A DNA stretch of 64,000 nucleotides from Oreohelix idahoensis (GCA_024509875.1 JAMPIV010004939.1:142001-206000); one strand, 5' to 3'. Counted from the first letter of the stretch, positions 22,771 to 34,576 are shown. Numbers and translations: made by a program. Notes: a model not told the origin generated them from the sequence alone.

Positions 22771-23124
22771 CGAAAATAAGTGATGCGCCTTACCAGGAGA
22801 AAAGACAAAGAGAATTGTCCTGCGTTGCAACCACAAGACCTTCGTCAGGGAGCGAAACAAAAGGAAACAAAGGGAAACAAAAAAGGAGAAAGAATTCCAG
22901 AACTTCGACAAAGGAATAAGAAAATAAATAAAATATTACGACCGGAAATAGAAGTCGCTGGTGGTTCACCCGTGAAAATCTGAATAAACTAGATACTACT
23001 AAATATTATTCCTAATGAAACAGTGATAACTATATATTCTGCATATCTTTTTGTTGCAGTCCCACTTAAGCGATGTTGTCTTGATGAAACATGATAAATT
23101 ATTTTCTGTATATGTTTCCGTCCC
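22771..23124. other. unannotated stretch
   Basis: A-rich sequence without a supported gene. Its last 70 bp resemble the short repeat at 20535-20730. Confidence 0.5.
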
Positions 23125-24251
23125 TGTGTGGCCGGGTAGGGTAGTGGGGATTGCTGTTTTGAATCGAGAGTATTAGATTTTGATTACTAGCTAGCCTGCT
23201 AGAGGTGATGATTTCTCACTACAGACTTACAGGAATTTACCAGGTTCGGGGACAATCCTCTATGATGTTTTATTTTTAGAGCATATGGTTATTATTTGTG
23301 TTGCACCTGCAACGATTAGCTTTGGCATGATCCTTTAATAATTTGTATGATGGCTAACTGCAAACATATGATTCGTCAACAGCATTTGTGTTCAATGAAA
23401 CAAATGTTTATTCAATTTCCAACAAGAACTGGGTTAAGTCAAATGGTAACCACACCAAATTTGCATAATAGCATGTTGACATTTAATAAACAAGCATAAA
23501 AAGTCAATGCATTATTTTAATGATGCAATATTCCTTATTGCATCTCGTAATCTTTTCAAGTTGCTAAAACATGGCGTGGCTCCTCTATCCTTCTAGTGTT
23601 CCTTCGTTTATTTGTTAATGTGGTCTAGATTTCACGTTTTTCTTATCTCTTCATTTCAATGAAGAGCCAAACTTTCTCTTATTCATTAGTATTCCTTAGT
23701 TTGACTTTCTCTCAGCTTAAGGACCTTCATTCTTGGTAAAAGGTTCAGATATATGCCTGGGTTTACAATTCTTTACCCAGTTTTCGAGCGTAGCTCCGTT
23801 TCAGTTATGACTGTGGGCTCTAACAGTTATTGCATGCAATTCTTAGCACTACTTACGTTTCTCGTGAATTCACAAAATATAACATTCTACATTTCGAAGT
23901 TACACAGTTGCTTTAATTGTGCGAAGTCAATCTCCTCTATAGAATATCACTGAGCAAAGAGAATTACGTCTTGTCTCGACCGCTCTAAATTCATTACTCA
24001 TCAAAAAATGGCTTCATCTCTCGTTCATTCCGGGGGAAGAAAAAGGCCTGAGCTTAACCATTGGTTGGAAAACACGTGACCAACGCAACTATACACGCCA
24101 AACTTGGCCTAAAATAATGCGTGGCGTTTCGAAGCTAACCTGGTTTAATTAAACATCTGCGTTGAGATTTTCTTTTATCTTCTGTTTCTATAAAAATTTA
24201 TTTTATGTTAATATAGTCTATATCTGAAAACTCACGGTATACGCGGTTACA
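23125..24251. repeat. left 1,127-bp terminal direct repeat
   Basis: Nearly identical to 30092-31218; I noticed differences at TCTC(A/T)CTACAG and GCTTAA(C/T)CATTGG. It has no gene; a 66-codon open frame occurs in both copies simply because the copies are identical. Confidence 0.97.
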
Positions 24252-27200
24252 TACAGATCCCGGGGCCCTGCAAATGTATCCCGTAGGGAGACATTTGAGT
24301 ACTATCAATAACAAAAATTCATCCCCAAAAATTTCTAAGTTCAAAAAAATTTTTCAGAAAAATTTAAAGTTCAAAAATTTTTCTAAGTCCAAAAATATTT
24401 CCAAAAAATTTAATCTAATTCCTATACTGGGGTCCTATGTCTATATGAGGTCGTCTGCTATGTAAAAAAAACTAGTAGTGGACATCAACTTCAAAAAGTG
24501 TAACTTATTCATCACATCATAATATTTTTCACCAAATTTACAAATTGGCAACACTGCCCAACAAAATCTGCAAAACACTCATAAGGTCATCACTAAAACA
24601 AAAATGTGACGAGTGGCAACACTGGGGAATGAACAATAAACTATCTTATTTGCAGAACTTGGCTGGATTATCATAATCTATTACATTTCATTCAAAAATA
24701 TAGTTGATTACATTCTCTTGGATATGGTGGGGGGTGTTATCTCTTTTCTGTTCCTGTTATTTACTCCATATATAATTCTGCAAGACTTAACAAATCTTTT
24801 TTTTTCTGGCGTATTTATTTATTCTATTTCCCAAGTACTCTGCAATATTCCAAGAAATGTCCAAAATCTCTAATTCCTATGGTAATGGCAATCCACTTTC
24901 ATAGAATAGCCAATGTTCTCATGGGTACTCATCATCATCTTCTTCTTTTTTTTTTTTTTTTTTTTTTTTTTCTAGTGAATGAGCCACTTGCTCATTATTA
25001 CATGTAGAAAACATCTCTAAACATAATATGCATATTTATCAGACGATAATACAACTAGCATCATTTTTATAAGTAATCATTTTTCACAATAAAAGCATTA
25101 GAACCTCATGGCTTATCCTTATTTATTTATCTGAATGTTTCCTTGTTATTGACATTTTCCAAATGGTAAGTGTATAAATTCGTTCTAAGTCCGTCACTGT
25201 AGAAAATGTTCTATATTACATTTTTTTTTTTCAAAATATGTGATGTTTGTCTCTAATATCCGTACGTCTGGTGGTGATCCTGTCCATTAGTCAGTTATTT
25301 CAAATCATTCCTTCTTTTCTGTCAATACAGTATTTTTTTTCTGTGAACTCTGTCCTAGAAATATTATTTTATATATATATTTATTCTTCAAAGATCTTCT
25401 TTGACTTCCCATACATCAATTTTCAAACATCAAATTATTCAGCAACCAACAGACGAATGTGTTACTATCATATTATGAAATATAAGGGAAAAGAAAAATA
25501 TAGTTTCCAAATCATCATGAATTTTCTACATTGGGTTCCGTATTACTTTATTTTCTCTTTTAAGACAACTGCTTATACTCTTGACAATATGTATCCATGT
25601 TGTCACTCTCGAGGCATCCTTGTATACAATTTATATTTGTCTCCTTTTTTTTTTTTTTTTTTTTTCATAACACCAATGTATCATTTATGGTGTTCCAATA
25701 TCATTGTATCTATTCTAGTCCTCCTGTTATCTTGAGAATTCATCCTTAGTAACTCCCTATGTACCTTATCTAGCAATACCTTTATGCAAAACACATCAAA
25801 CAATTATTTATGGAACTATCAACTGAGATGTAAGAACTGTTTGACAATATGAGATGAAAAAAAAATTTTGGGGTCATCACTCAAAAAAATTGTGACATAG
25901 AAAGGAAGAAAATAATCAATTGATCGTGAGGAATCTACAATATTCTCGTAAGACAAAGTTCCTGGCACTCTGACTACTATTTATCCATATTATTTCTGGT
26001 TATCCTTGCATACAGTGTACCATTTCCATTTTCTTTATAAGTCCAATTCCTCGCTCATGGTGCTCCAATATTTAAAATGTGGATCCTTCCTATTCCTCTT
26101 ATTCTGTACTGGAAATATATCCTTATTAATTGTCCATGTACTATATTTGCGAATATTTATCATCAATATATCAACTAATCATTTATAGAACTATTAACAT
26201 AAATGTCTAGACTTTACTAAAACATGAATAAAAACATGTCTTTTTACATATGTGCAAAATTTCGACACCAACTCTGCCTTCGCTGGTCGAGGGTTAGTCA
26301 GAGTTATGTGGTGCCTGTAACATCCGCTGACTACAGCCAGATGGGTGACTTATGGTACTTATAATTCAAAAATCTCATCCGTCAGTTATCTTAAGTGTGG
26401 GGCGGGGGTCTATTTCATGGTGTCCTTGACCAAGTTTGCTGCATTTCTAATCTAGATATTCTTTTTTTTTTTTTTTTTTTTCATAGTATCTCCATGGTAT
26501 ATCTGTGACATGTCTGTCCTTGGGATAACATTATTATTTTTTTTTTCAATATCCTCGGGGTGAGCAAATCTCAGTGTGTCCACTTTCATCAATCATTTAT
26601 TTATTTTCTCTCCTGTAATTCTGGGTATGTTATGAGTATTTTAAATTGTCAATTTATTCCAACTATCTTACAACATTCTGTAATTCGTGATAAGGAATAG
26701 TCATTTGTTATACAACAATGTTCATATTACAAAGGCAATAAGCAAAAATCAAGGAGATATCTTCTCCAAAATGCGGATGCATCTCTATTTCCTTTACCTC
26801 TGGGCGTAGCAATTATTCAGTCATTATTTTTTTTCTCCATTATTTAATCTCCATTTTGTGTCCTTAGTACCTGTGGTTCCATGGGATTATCATAATTCAT
26901 TTGTGTCTCTTGTCTACTGATAATCCTTCAATAATGACTTCAAATATGGTCCTCGTATGTGCAACAATCATCTGCTCTGATTTTTTTCCATGGTATTCAT
27001 CAAATATTCTATTATATCCTTGTCTTATCTCGTAACCACGAAAGACTAAGATTATTCCTCCTCCAATGTTAATGTGGGGGATTTTGTGCATAAACCTTAC
27101 AACAAAATCTCAGCTGTGACAACATAAAGTTTCACCTTAATATAAAATGGCATCTTCATCATACATAACCAGTTGCTTCTTCATCTCATGTGTCATTAGT

Positions 27201-28105
27201 GGTTATCATGCGGTAATGGGGTATTTCATTTGCTAGGTCAGCATGTGCAAATGCTATTTCTTTAACATGGGCAAAGGCATCATCAACAAATAGGTGCAAT
27301 TTGTTCAATCTGGGGTTAGCATATACTAATGCTCTCAAGGGATTCTTCATTTGCAGAAATTCAGCATGCGCAAATGTCATTGGGGTATTTGTGATAGGCA
27401 GTAAAATTTTTGACAGTACTAATATACATCTGGGTCTAAAATAATAATGTACATTTGAAATAATCCTGTGGAGAAAAATAGCATAACCTACAATACTAGT
27501 TTTGGGTATGAATTATGTGCTGTTGAGAGATATTATAGTAGGAACAGTATGATTGATCAAGGTGGCAGATATCAAGGAGTTTAGCATAATATAGATCAAA
27601 GAAATATTAGTATGAGGTAAAAAAAAAAAACTACTGGTGTAAAGTGTCTGCATGAAAATGCTGGTGAATGGAGCGTGGAATATGATCAGTTACAAAAGTG
27701 GAGATGAATGTTACAACAGAATAGTGTGACACATGTGTTATAGGTAAAGTTGTGTAACATTCTAAATATTAAGAGAATGTATGTAACTAAATAAGGGTGT
27801 CTGTAAACTCGTAACACCGTGTGTTATCAATTGTTTTAACATTTTTTTTTTCACAATTATGCTATCTAAAGAAAATCCTCCGTGTGCTGGTCTTGATTTC
27901 TTTCTGGGCATCCGTATTCTAAGGCTGGAAAAAATAACTTTCTCAGTGAGGCTTTGACATCTTAGTCTGTAAGCAAGTCATTTGAACTGTCAAAAACTGA
28001 AAATAGAGTACATGGGGAGAGTTAGTACATTGTTAAAAAGGTTTATTCACATATGCGTAGACCGTGTTCGGATTTGCGAACACATAAAACACCTGGGCGT
28101 GTTTT
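24252..28105. other. AT-rich interior of the direct-repeat element
   Basis: Low-GC sequence with poly-T tracts at about 24950-24972, 25650-25670 and 26460-26481. The segments 25600-25870 and 25990-26240 look like diverged copies of each other. Two minus-strand open stretches, 27091-26897 and 27380-27186, read somewhat like protein (the second with repeated AFAH/FAHA motifs), but I cannot place them. A 7-bp-stem hairpin (GTGTTCG/CGAACAC) lies at 28064-28083, just past the end of the DEK_C frame. Confidence 0.6.
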
Positions 28106-28500
28106 TCAGAACAGCTTCGCTAGTTCCTTCACCATCTCTAACCTTGCAATGTCCCGACTGCTTAGGCGAGCATCATACTGAGTAGCAGTGGTGACGGGTG
28201 TGATAGGCGACGACACTGCATTTGCTGATTGTTGGGACACTGAGGACATTGACGAATGCGGTGATGGTTTTACTGGTTTTAGGGTAGAGTTTGTATGGCT
28301 GGAACATCTGTTGGTTTTGAGGCAGGTATATGTTTCGCCTTGATTTTTCTTCTGACCTGGTTGTGCTGAACGTTAGCACTGGTTACAATGGGCACAGTAA
28401 TTTGCACACTGTTGTTTTTGACTAGTTGAGATGAGGCTAACACTTCTCGGCTTGGTTTGGGAACATGATAGCGTTTTTCGCCTTTACTATTCGTCGGATC
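28106..28500 (-). pseudogene. apparent C-terminal extension of the DEK_C gene
   Basis: After the TGA at 28501-28503 the same frame stays open for about 70 codons with protein-like composition (HVPKPSREVLASSQLV). It meets a stop near 28280, and the next frame continues (SSRDIARLEMVKELAKLF) to a stop at 28106-28108. This looks like the original C-terminus, cut off by one nonsense change and one small indel. Confidence 0.4.
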
Positions 28501-30075
28501 TCATTTTGTGCAATGTTTCATGCATTTAATGACAGGAGATGATGCGTCTGATGAAGAAAAACAGGTACGTTTGCCAGCTGCTTGAATCTCCGGGGATGAC
28601 GTACTAGCGAATGATGTATCAGTTGTGCAACTAGGACCAGGCGAATCTATACCAGAGTCTCTTTCATACTTGTTGGTTATCATCTCACCGCACGTTTGAA
28701 CAGGGCGAATATTGGATATTTCGTCGGTGTGAAAAAGTTGTTCTGGTATTTCTTGAGTGTCTGTGTTGTTAAGGGAGATGTAACTTGTGGGTCTATAGCG
28801 ATATTCTGGCTTTCTAATAGGCCTGATGGATACATCTGTGAAATTTTTTTCGTATGGGGTGTTGGTGGTTTGTTTACAAATTTCTTCATCTGGAACCAGA
28901 GTGTTAGTGGGTGCTGCTGGAAACTGATTCTCGTGTGGGGTAGTGGTCATCTTGTGTTCATACCGTGTAAGTGCAATTTCTATCAATTCTCGAAATTCTT
29001 CTCGGCGTGTAGATAAATCAACAGCAAACTTGTTCTCCAGCAATTCATACACCAATTTGACCGTGAGAACGCTGAAATCACCCTTCCTCAAGATGTCATT
29101 TATTTCTTCCTGCAGCCTCTCTGTGCTCAGTGCAGTAACTGGGATAGCATTGAAGGATTTCTGTTGGGCGAACTGTTTCACTGGTGCTACGGGGTCGCAA
29201 ACTTGACTTGGTGTGTCAGTGTCTGTCTGTGTTGCTGAAACTGCAGCTCTATTCTCTGTTTTGTGTGACGTCGTCTTTGGTTTATTCATAATTTCTTCTT
29301 GTTTGGGCACGATTCGGGTTAGTCTATTATGGGGGGGGGGGGGGGTATGTAGCATCGTGTTTACTTTCACAGAACTGACCTGTTGACGTTCAAGAAATGG
29401 TCTTCGCCATGGATGTAGTGGTTTTACAACAGCACGAAAACCTTCATCTGTGGTGACAATGCATGCCCTGTCAGATGCATGGAGATTCTTTATTTCGTAG
29501 GTCCTATAACTTTTGACCTTGGTGAATAGGCTTCGGACTGCAATGCGGCAATCTCTTCTATTTAAACTCGTCCAGTGATTCTTAGCACGTCTGTTAAAAT
29601 GATACAGCGTACTATCTGTGTCCTCGGTATGATGTGTTGGTAGACATGGGTATCGTAGGTTTCTTAAATTTTCGACAGAGTAACTTTCCGCATCCGCGTG
29701 TGTTGTTACTGCATTCCTCCTGATAGAGGTGTGATTACAATACTTCATATCTGCCCCATGAATGATGGGATGTAAGCTCAGGGATTTACGTTTGGGATAA
29801 CCTCTCGTCAGAAAACGATTTTTTTCCTTGTCAGAGTCAGAGGGGCGGCGTGGGTTGGAGAAACTTGGGGAGGGGAACTGATGGGCAAAGCTCTGACACA
29901 GTGATGGCCCATGCTGCATAGGGTAACTTCCCGTCAGCAAATATTTCTTAGCCATGTCAATCGGTGGGCTGTAATGGTTGTGCATGCGTTTGCTGCTGTT
30001 GTTGTACTCTTGGTGTGGGTATTTCCTCCTTAGGTCCATCTTCGCTTCTGCTCTTTTTTTTAGAGGACTGGTCAC
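28501..30075 (-). CDS. DEK_C-domain protein, 524 aa, otherwise unknown
   Basis: The uninterrupted frame starts at ATG 30075, 17 bp inside the right terminal repeat. The N-terminal 230 residues are basic and Arg/His-rich, with two similar motifs (KKYLLTGSYP near 43 and NRFLTRGYP near 86). A Pro run near 245 is encoded by a 15-bp homopolymer (29331-29345). Residues about 319-373 fit the DEK C-terminal (DEK_C) fold by pattern: IxxILRKGDFSVLTVKLVYE, then LLENKFAVDLSTRREEF. In known proteins this small helical domain binds DNA or mediates protein contacts. The C-terminus is Ser/Thr-rich. There are no transmembrane or enzymatic motifs. Candidate roles are a captured host chromatin gene or an element-encoded nucleic-acid-binding protein. 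The domain call is by eye. Confidence 0.6.
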   Translation of the reverse strand: MTSPLKKRAEAKMDLRRKYPHQEYNNSSKRMHNHYSPPIDMAKKYLLTGSYPMQHGPSLCQSFAHQFPSPSFSNPRRPSDSDKEKNRFLTRGYPKRKSLSLHPIIHGADMKYCNHTSIRRNAVTTHADAESYSVENLRNLRYPCLPTHHTEDTDSTLYHFNRRAKNHWTSLNRRDCRIAVRSLFTKVKSYRTYEIKNLHASDRACIVTTDEGFRAVVKPLHPWRRPFLERQQVSSVKVNTMLHTPPPPHNRLTRIVPKQEEIMNKPKTTSHKTENRAAVSATQTDTDTPSQVCDPVAPVKQFAQQKSFNAIPVTALSTERLQEEINDILRKGDFSVLTVKLVYELLENKFAVDLSTRREEFRELIEIALTRYEHKMTTTPHENQFPAAPTNTLVPDEEICKQTTNTPYEKNFTDVSIRPIRKPEYRYRPTSYISLNNTDTQEIPEQLFHTDEISNIRPVQTCGEMITNKYERDSGIDSPGPSCTTDTSFASTSSPEIQAAGKRTCFSSSDASSPVIKCMKHCTK

Positions 30076-30091
30076 TAGGCAACAAGTTGTA

Positions 30092-31218
30092 TGTGTGGCC
30101 GGGTAGGGTAGTGGGGATTGCTGTTTTGAATCGAGAGTATTAGATTTTGATTACTAGCTAGCCTGCTAGAGGTGATGATTTCTCTCTACAGACTTACAGG
30201 AATTTACCAGGTTCGGGGACAATCCTCTATGATGTTTTATTTTTAGAGCATATGGTTATTATTTGTGTTGCACCTGCAACGATTAGCTTTGGCATGATCC
30301 TTTAATAATTTGTATGATGGCTAACTGCAAACATATGATTCGTCAACAGCATTTGTGTTCAATGAAACAAATGTTTATTCAATTTCCAACAAGAACTGGG
30401 TTAAGTCAAATGGTAACCACACCAAATTTGCATAATAGCATGTTGACATTTAATAAACAAGCATAAAAAGTCAATGCATTATTTTAATGATGCAATATTC
30501 CTTATTGCATCTCGTAATCTTTTCAAGTTGCTAAAACATGGCGTGGCTCCTCTATCCTTCTAGTGTTCCTTCGTTTATTTGTTAATGTGGTCTAGATTTC
30601 ACGTTTTTCTTATCTCTTCATTTCAATGAAGAGCCAAACTTTCTCTTATTCATTAGTATTCCTTAGTTTGACTTTCTCTCAGCTTAAGGACCTTCATTCT
30701 TGGTAAAAGGTTCAGATATATGCCTGGGTTTACAATTCTTTACCCAGTTTTCGAGCGTAGCTCCGTTTCAGTTATGACTGTGGGCTCTAACAGTTATTGC
30801 ATGCAATTCTTAGCACTACTTACGTTTCTCGTGAATTCACAAAATATAACATTCTACATTTCGAAGTTACACAGTTGCTTTAATTGTGCGAAGTCAATCT
30901 CCTCTATAGAATATCACTGAGCAAAGAGAATTACGTCTTGTCTCGACCGCTCTAAATTCATTACTCATCAAAAAATGGCTTCATCTCTCGTTCATTCCGG
31001 GGGAAGAAAAAGGCCTGAGCTTAATCATTGGTTGGAAAACACGTGACCAACGCAACTATACACGCCAAACTTGGCCTAAAATAATGCGTGGCGTTTCGAA
31101 GCTAACCTGGTTTAATTAAACATCTGCGTTGAGATTTTCTTTTATCTTCTGTTTCTATAAAAATTTATTTTATGTTAATATAGTCTATATCTGAAAACTC
31201 ACGGTATACGCGGTTACA
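30092..31218. repeat. right 1,127-bp terminal direct repeat
   Basis: Partner of 23125-24251. On the minus strand it is directly upstream of the DEK_C gene and is the natural place for its promoter. Confidence 0.97.
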
Positions 31219-31224
31219 CCTGAG

Positions 31225-31490
31225 CGTCCAACTGACAGAGAGGTTAAGCGCTGGTCTCTCATGGCAAATGTGCCAGCTATGATTCACGGTATCATAAAGC
31301 TCCGGTCTACCCTACTGTAAATGGGTACGCAAATTTTCTCATGAACTAGGAAGGAAAAGGCAGCTATGAAAAGAACTGGTCTCCTCACTTCTCGATGCTG
31401 GACCTAGTATAGTGGTCCCTACCACTTCAGCCCCCTACGCCAGTATTTGTTATGGGACTACCTTAGTGTCGGTCCCACTTAAGCGCTGGG
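31225..31490 (+). mobile_element. SINE-E, probable tRNA-derived
   Basis: The start looks like a tRNA 5' half (CAACTGACAGAGAGGTTAAG, CGCTGGTCTCTCATGGC), with a weak B box near GCTATGATTC. The body has CTACTGTAAATGGGTACGC. It is the only copy in the window, so the limits are approximate. Confidence 0.5.
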
Positions 31491-32224
31491 TATTATTTCA
31501 GTGGTTATATTATTTATTCGCACTTCTCAAGAGCATCACCACTGACGTGTATTTCGGGTCGTATATTTTGTATGTGTGTTTTTAACGTATTTTACTTAGT
31601 TCGCGCTTTCTTCGATTTCTCTTTTCGTGTGATTGTCCCCGATGAAGGACTTGTAGCCGCAATGTTCTCTTCGCCCTTTGTCCTAGTAATACGCATCACC
31701 TATTTTTTTGTTTACCGAGCCTCATTTTTCTGTTACATTTGTATCTTTTGTGTTTTCTTCGTTCAACTTTGGTTTTCTCAGATACTTTTCTTATAATGTT
31801 CTTGCTCACTGTATTCTTTTCATCCGTGTTTTAGGGGGACCGATGGGGAACAAAGAATTGTAACACTATGACTTAATAAGAATGTCACAACAGACGACTA
31901 AGGACGGTTGGGCATAAGGCCGGCCACCGCATCAGGTAGAAACTTTAAGCCACAATAACTTCAACAAGTATGACAGGGACGGAAAGCATTTTGAGTATTT
32001 CTGGCGCTATCCGAGGGTCTACAGCTGGGATTAGATATTTAGAACCAGTAATCAACGTTGAAGCAGTAATCAGGAGCAAAAAATCATTTTTTGCACAGTG
32101 TCCCCGAGGCACTGTCAGTCCGTCCCTGAATTATGGACAGGTCAACCAAAGCGAATAATTTATATTTCACTCGGTCATCCAAGACGAAGGAATGCCCTCT
32201 AAGGAAGGGAAACCCGAGGCCTGT
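31491..32224. other. unannotated stretch
   Basis: T-rich sequence. A short GATGAAGGACTTGTAGCC segment near 31645 resembles a motif common at LINE or Penelope-like ends. No gene supported. Confidence 0.45.
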
Positions 32225-32330
32225 AAACAGTAAATAAATATTAGACAAACATAAAGGTATGTTTTTAGGCACTCGTAAGAAATAAAGAAGTAGAACACTA
32301 GACAACAGAAAAACCGTTGTGTCTTGCGGT
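32225..32330 (-). repeat. SINE-D tail, inverted partial copy
   Basis: The reverse complement matches the 3' part of 45089-45290: TTTTTCTGTTGTCTAGT, TTCTACTTCTTTATTTC, ACGAGT and ACATACCTTT. No tRNA-like head is recognisable next to it. Confidence 0.65.
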
Positions 32331-32499
32331 TCGCACTAATGACCAGTCATCGAAGCATCATTTTTGGTGATGCCTAGATGGCCGGGAGGATAGTGTGATT
32401 CGCTTGCATAGCTAGGCGGTGTTGTCGCATATTCTGGTATCCACAGAGTAAGAGAGAGAAGGAGAGAGAAAAAGACATAGAAAAGAGAATTGAAGATTG

Positions 32500-32605
32500 G
32501 TATGAAAGAGATCAAAGAAAACATGGAACGATCTTGATGGCACAGGACAGGAGAATCTGACACACATTTGTTGAAGCCCTATACACTTTGAAAAGTTGAA
32601 GGATA
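32500..32605 (+). mobile_element. RTE-like LINE 3' end, copy a
   Basis: Contains AAACATGGAACGATCTTGAT, GGCACAGGACAGGA, ACACATTTGTTGAAGCCCTA. This matches the minus-strand 3' end of the LINE at 7738-7850 (ATGGCACAGGACAGGAAGAC and GTTTGTTGAAGGCCTATG). Confidence 0.7.
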
Positions 32606-32671
32606 ATGATAGTGGTAATGAATATGTCTATTTGCATCGCTAAATCTTATACTTGTGCGAAAATATCTTCA

Positions 32672-32935
32672 TCATCTCCTCAACAAAGGTCGACTGCAAC
32701 GGATCTCAAACGTCGTGTGTCTCTTGTCTTGATGGTGCATTCTGATAGATTCTATCCAGTCTATCCCTTGATGTATGTTATCTTCCCACTCATAGTGATT
32801 TCTTGTTCTTGCACGTTTGGCTTCAACTCTGCCTTCTATGGCTGTCTTCAGTAAGGTGATCTGTCTCTTTACTTGGTCAAAATATTTTAGCTGTCCAATT
32901 TTGTTCTCCTTCATTAATTCTCTTTTCATTCCTAG
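32672..32935 (-). mobile_element. LINE C-terminal fragment
   Basis: The minus-strand frame reads KIGQLKYFDQVKRQ, TLLKTAIEGRVEAKRARTRN and WEDNIHQGIDWI. That is the usual C-terminal tail of LINE reverse transcriptases (LKYFGHVKR, GKRGRGRxRxxWEDNI). It belongs to a different family from those at 7.7 and 11.5 kb. Confidence 0.8.
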
Positions 32936-32959
32936 GTTTTCTAGTTCCTCTAGATTTCC

Positions 32960-33285
<326 letters not shown>

Positions 33286-34045
33286 TAATGAATAATGTAT
33301 ATATCATTTGATGCTTTATAATGAAGAACAAATATAGCACATGATGATCCTCAGTTTGAATTTGTTAGTTAATTGTAGACTGTCTAGATAAAAAGTATAC
33401 TATTTTAAAATGTGTGTGTGTGTGTGTGTAGGTGTGTGTGTTTGTGTGTATGTTTGTGTGTGTGTGTTTTGAACTTCCTTCACCTTTGTAAAGTTTCCGC
33501 GTGACAAATAACAGCACTTCCGAAACGAACAAGAAACAACACCAGAAAGTCCATGTTCCAGCATCTAGCCCCGCCTCTGGAGTCAAATTCCCACGGTTCA
33601 AAGCTGATTTGCCTTGACCTTTGACGGCTTCTGTCGCCTGCTAGTGAGTATAAACAGTATTATCTTACACGTGCACAGAAAAATGCCACATAGACAATAA
33701 CTGACAACTGGGTTCCTATGACACCGTAGCAGGCAGCATGTTAGCCGATACCTGAACATTGCCTTTCCGTGTTAGGCGGAACAAGATTGGGGGGAGGGGG
33801 GGGGGGGGGGGCTAGAAGTGTCTACATTCTGCAACTTTTACTTCATGTTGTTTGTAAATTCTTGTCACCCGCGTCAGAGATAAGGGACTTTGCTGCTATT
33901 TTCCAAGATGAGTATTCGTCTTATTACGAGAATTGTGATACGGGCGATTCTGCAATTATAAACTCATTCCAGTCTATTTCATATTATTTCATTGGTTCAT
34001 TATTTTATGTTCTTCTTTTTTTCTCTTTCACTCTTTCTCTTATCT
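33286..34045. other. unannotated, simple repeats
   Basis: A TG-rich microsatellite lies at 33411-33471 and a G tract at 33789-33811. No gene supported. Confidence 0.55.
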
Positions 34046-34049
34046 CCCC

Positions 34050-34086
34050 TCTCTCTCTCTCACTCTCTCTCTCTCTCTCTCTCTCT
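34050..34086. repeat. (CT)n microsatellite
   Basis: CTCTCT run ending directly at TTGATTGATTGATTGAT. Confidence 0.95.
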
Positions 34087-34190
34087 TGATTGATTGATTG
34101 ATATGAAAGAGATCAAAGAAAACATGGAACGATCTTGATGGCACAGGACAGGAGAATCTGACACACATTTGTTGTAGCCCTATACACTTT
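34087..34190 (+). mobile_element. RTE-like LINE 3' end, copy b
   Basis: Nearly identical to 32500-32605 (AAACATGGAACGATCTTGAT, GGCACAGGACAGGAGAATCT). TTGATTGATTGAT lies at its left edge, like the tail at 7738. Confidence 0.7.
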
Positions 34191-34199
34191 CTCTCTCTC

Positions 34200-34262
34200 T
34201 CTTAGACGGGCCTAAGTTCCTTTCCCTCAACACTTTGAAAATAAAGTTCGTTCGCTCTCTTT
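34200..34262 (+). repeat. short 3'-tail repeat, copy a
   Basis: AGACGGGCCTAAG...CAACACTTTGAAAATAAAGTTCGTTCG. The same string of blocks recurs at 34507-34576, ending in a GTTC array. It looks like the 3' end of a retroposon family. Confidence 0.55.
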
Positions 34263-34506
34263 CAGTCCCTATTCATACAATCGTAGACTTTTCGAATACT
34301 TTATTAGTTTTGATTACATGCCCCCCTAATCAGATTATCTTTTCTTATAATATCAATTGTAGGTTCTAATGACGATGTTTGTACTTTTCTACATATTTTA
34401 TGTCATGTTTATAAGTAGTTAATGTTAATATGAGTGTGCTATTTTATTTTACTTTGCAACGTTGAATTCCTTGACATTGATATGAGAGAAAGGAAGGAAG
34501 AATGTC

Positions 34507-34576
34507 AGACGGGCCTGCGGCCCAATTCTCAACCCTTTGAATAAAGTTTCGTTCGTTCGTTCGTTCGTTCGTTGAA
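34507..34576 (+). repeat. short 3'-tail repeat, copy b, with (GTTC)n
   Basis: AGACGGGCCTGCGGCCCAAT, CAACCCTTTGAATAAAG, then about seven GTTC units. Pairs with 34200-34262. Confidence 0.6.

Larger units (their letters stand above)
23125..31218 (-). mobile_element. direct-repeat (LTR-like) element with a DEK_C-domain gene
   Basis: Two 1,127-bp direct repeats of exactly equal length, starting TGTGTGGCCGGG and ending GCGGTTACA (TG...CA), enclose 5,840 bp. By eye they differ at only about two positions. The only substantial gene inside is on the minus strand, its ATG 17 bp from the right repeat, so that repeat would supply the promoter. No gag, protease, reverse transcriptase or integrase is visible. 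I see no clear primer-binding site, polypurine tract or target duplication (flanks GTCCC and CCTGA). It may be a non-autonomous LTR element that captured a gene, an unknown class of terminal-repeat element, or a tandem segmental duplication. Confidence 0.55.

Noticed and set aside
22502..22808. Overlapping repetitive open frames on both strands
   Set aside because: Direct products of the 12-bp minisatellite.
25247..25735. 162-codon plus-strand frame rich in Phe, Ile and Ser
   Set aside because: It lies in AT-rich sequence with poly-T tracts, which creates Phe/Leu/Ile frames by chance; it runs against the only convincing gene of the element.
23753..30920. Identical 66-codon frames at 23753-23953 and 30720-30920
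   Set aside because: Identity is explained by the 1,127-bp direct repeats, so it is not evidence of coding.
31640..31680. Hammerhead-ribozyme-like GATGAAGG...CCG string
   Set aside because: The strict core (CTGATGA and GAAA) is not present, so I cannot support a ribozyme.
33365..33601. Minus-strand frame with Thr-His repeats
   Set aside because: Its repetitive part is a TG/CA microsatellite.
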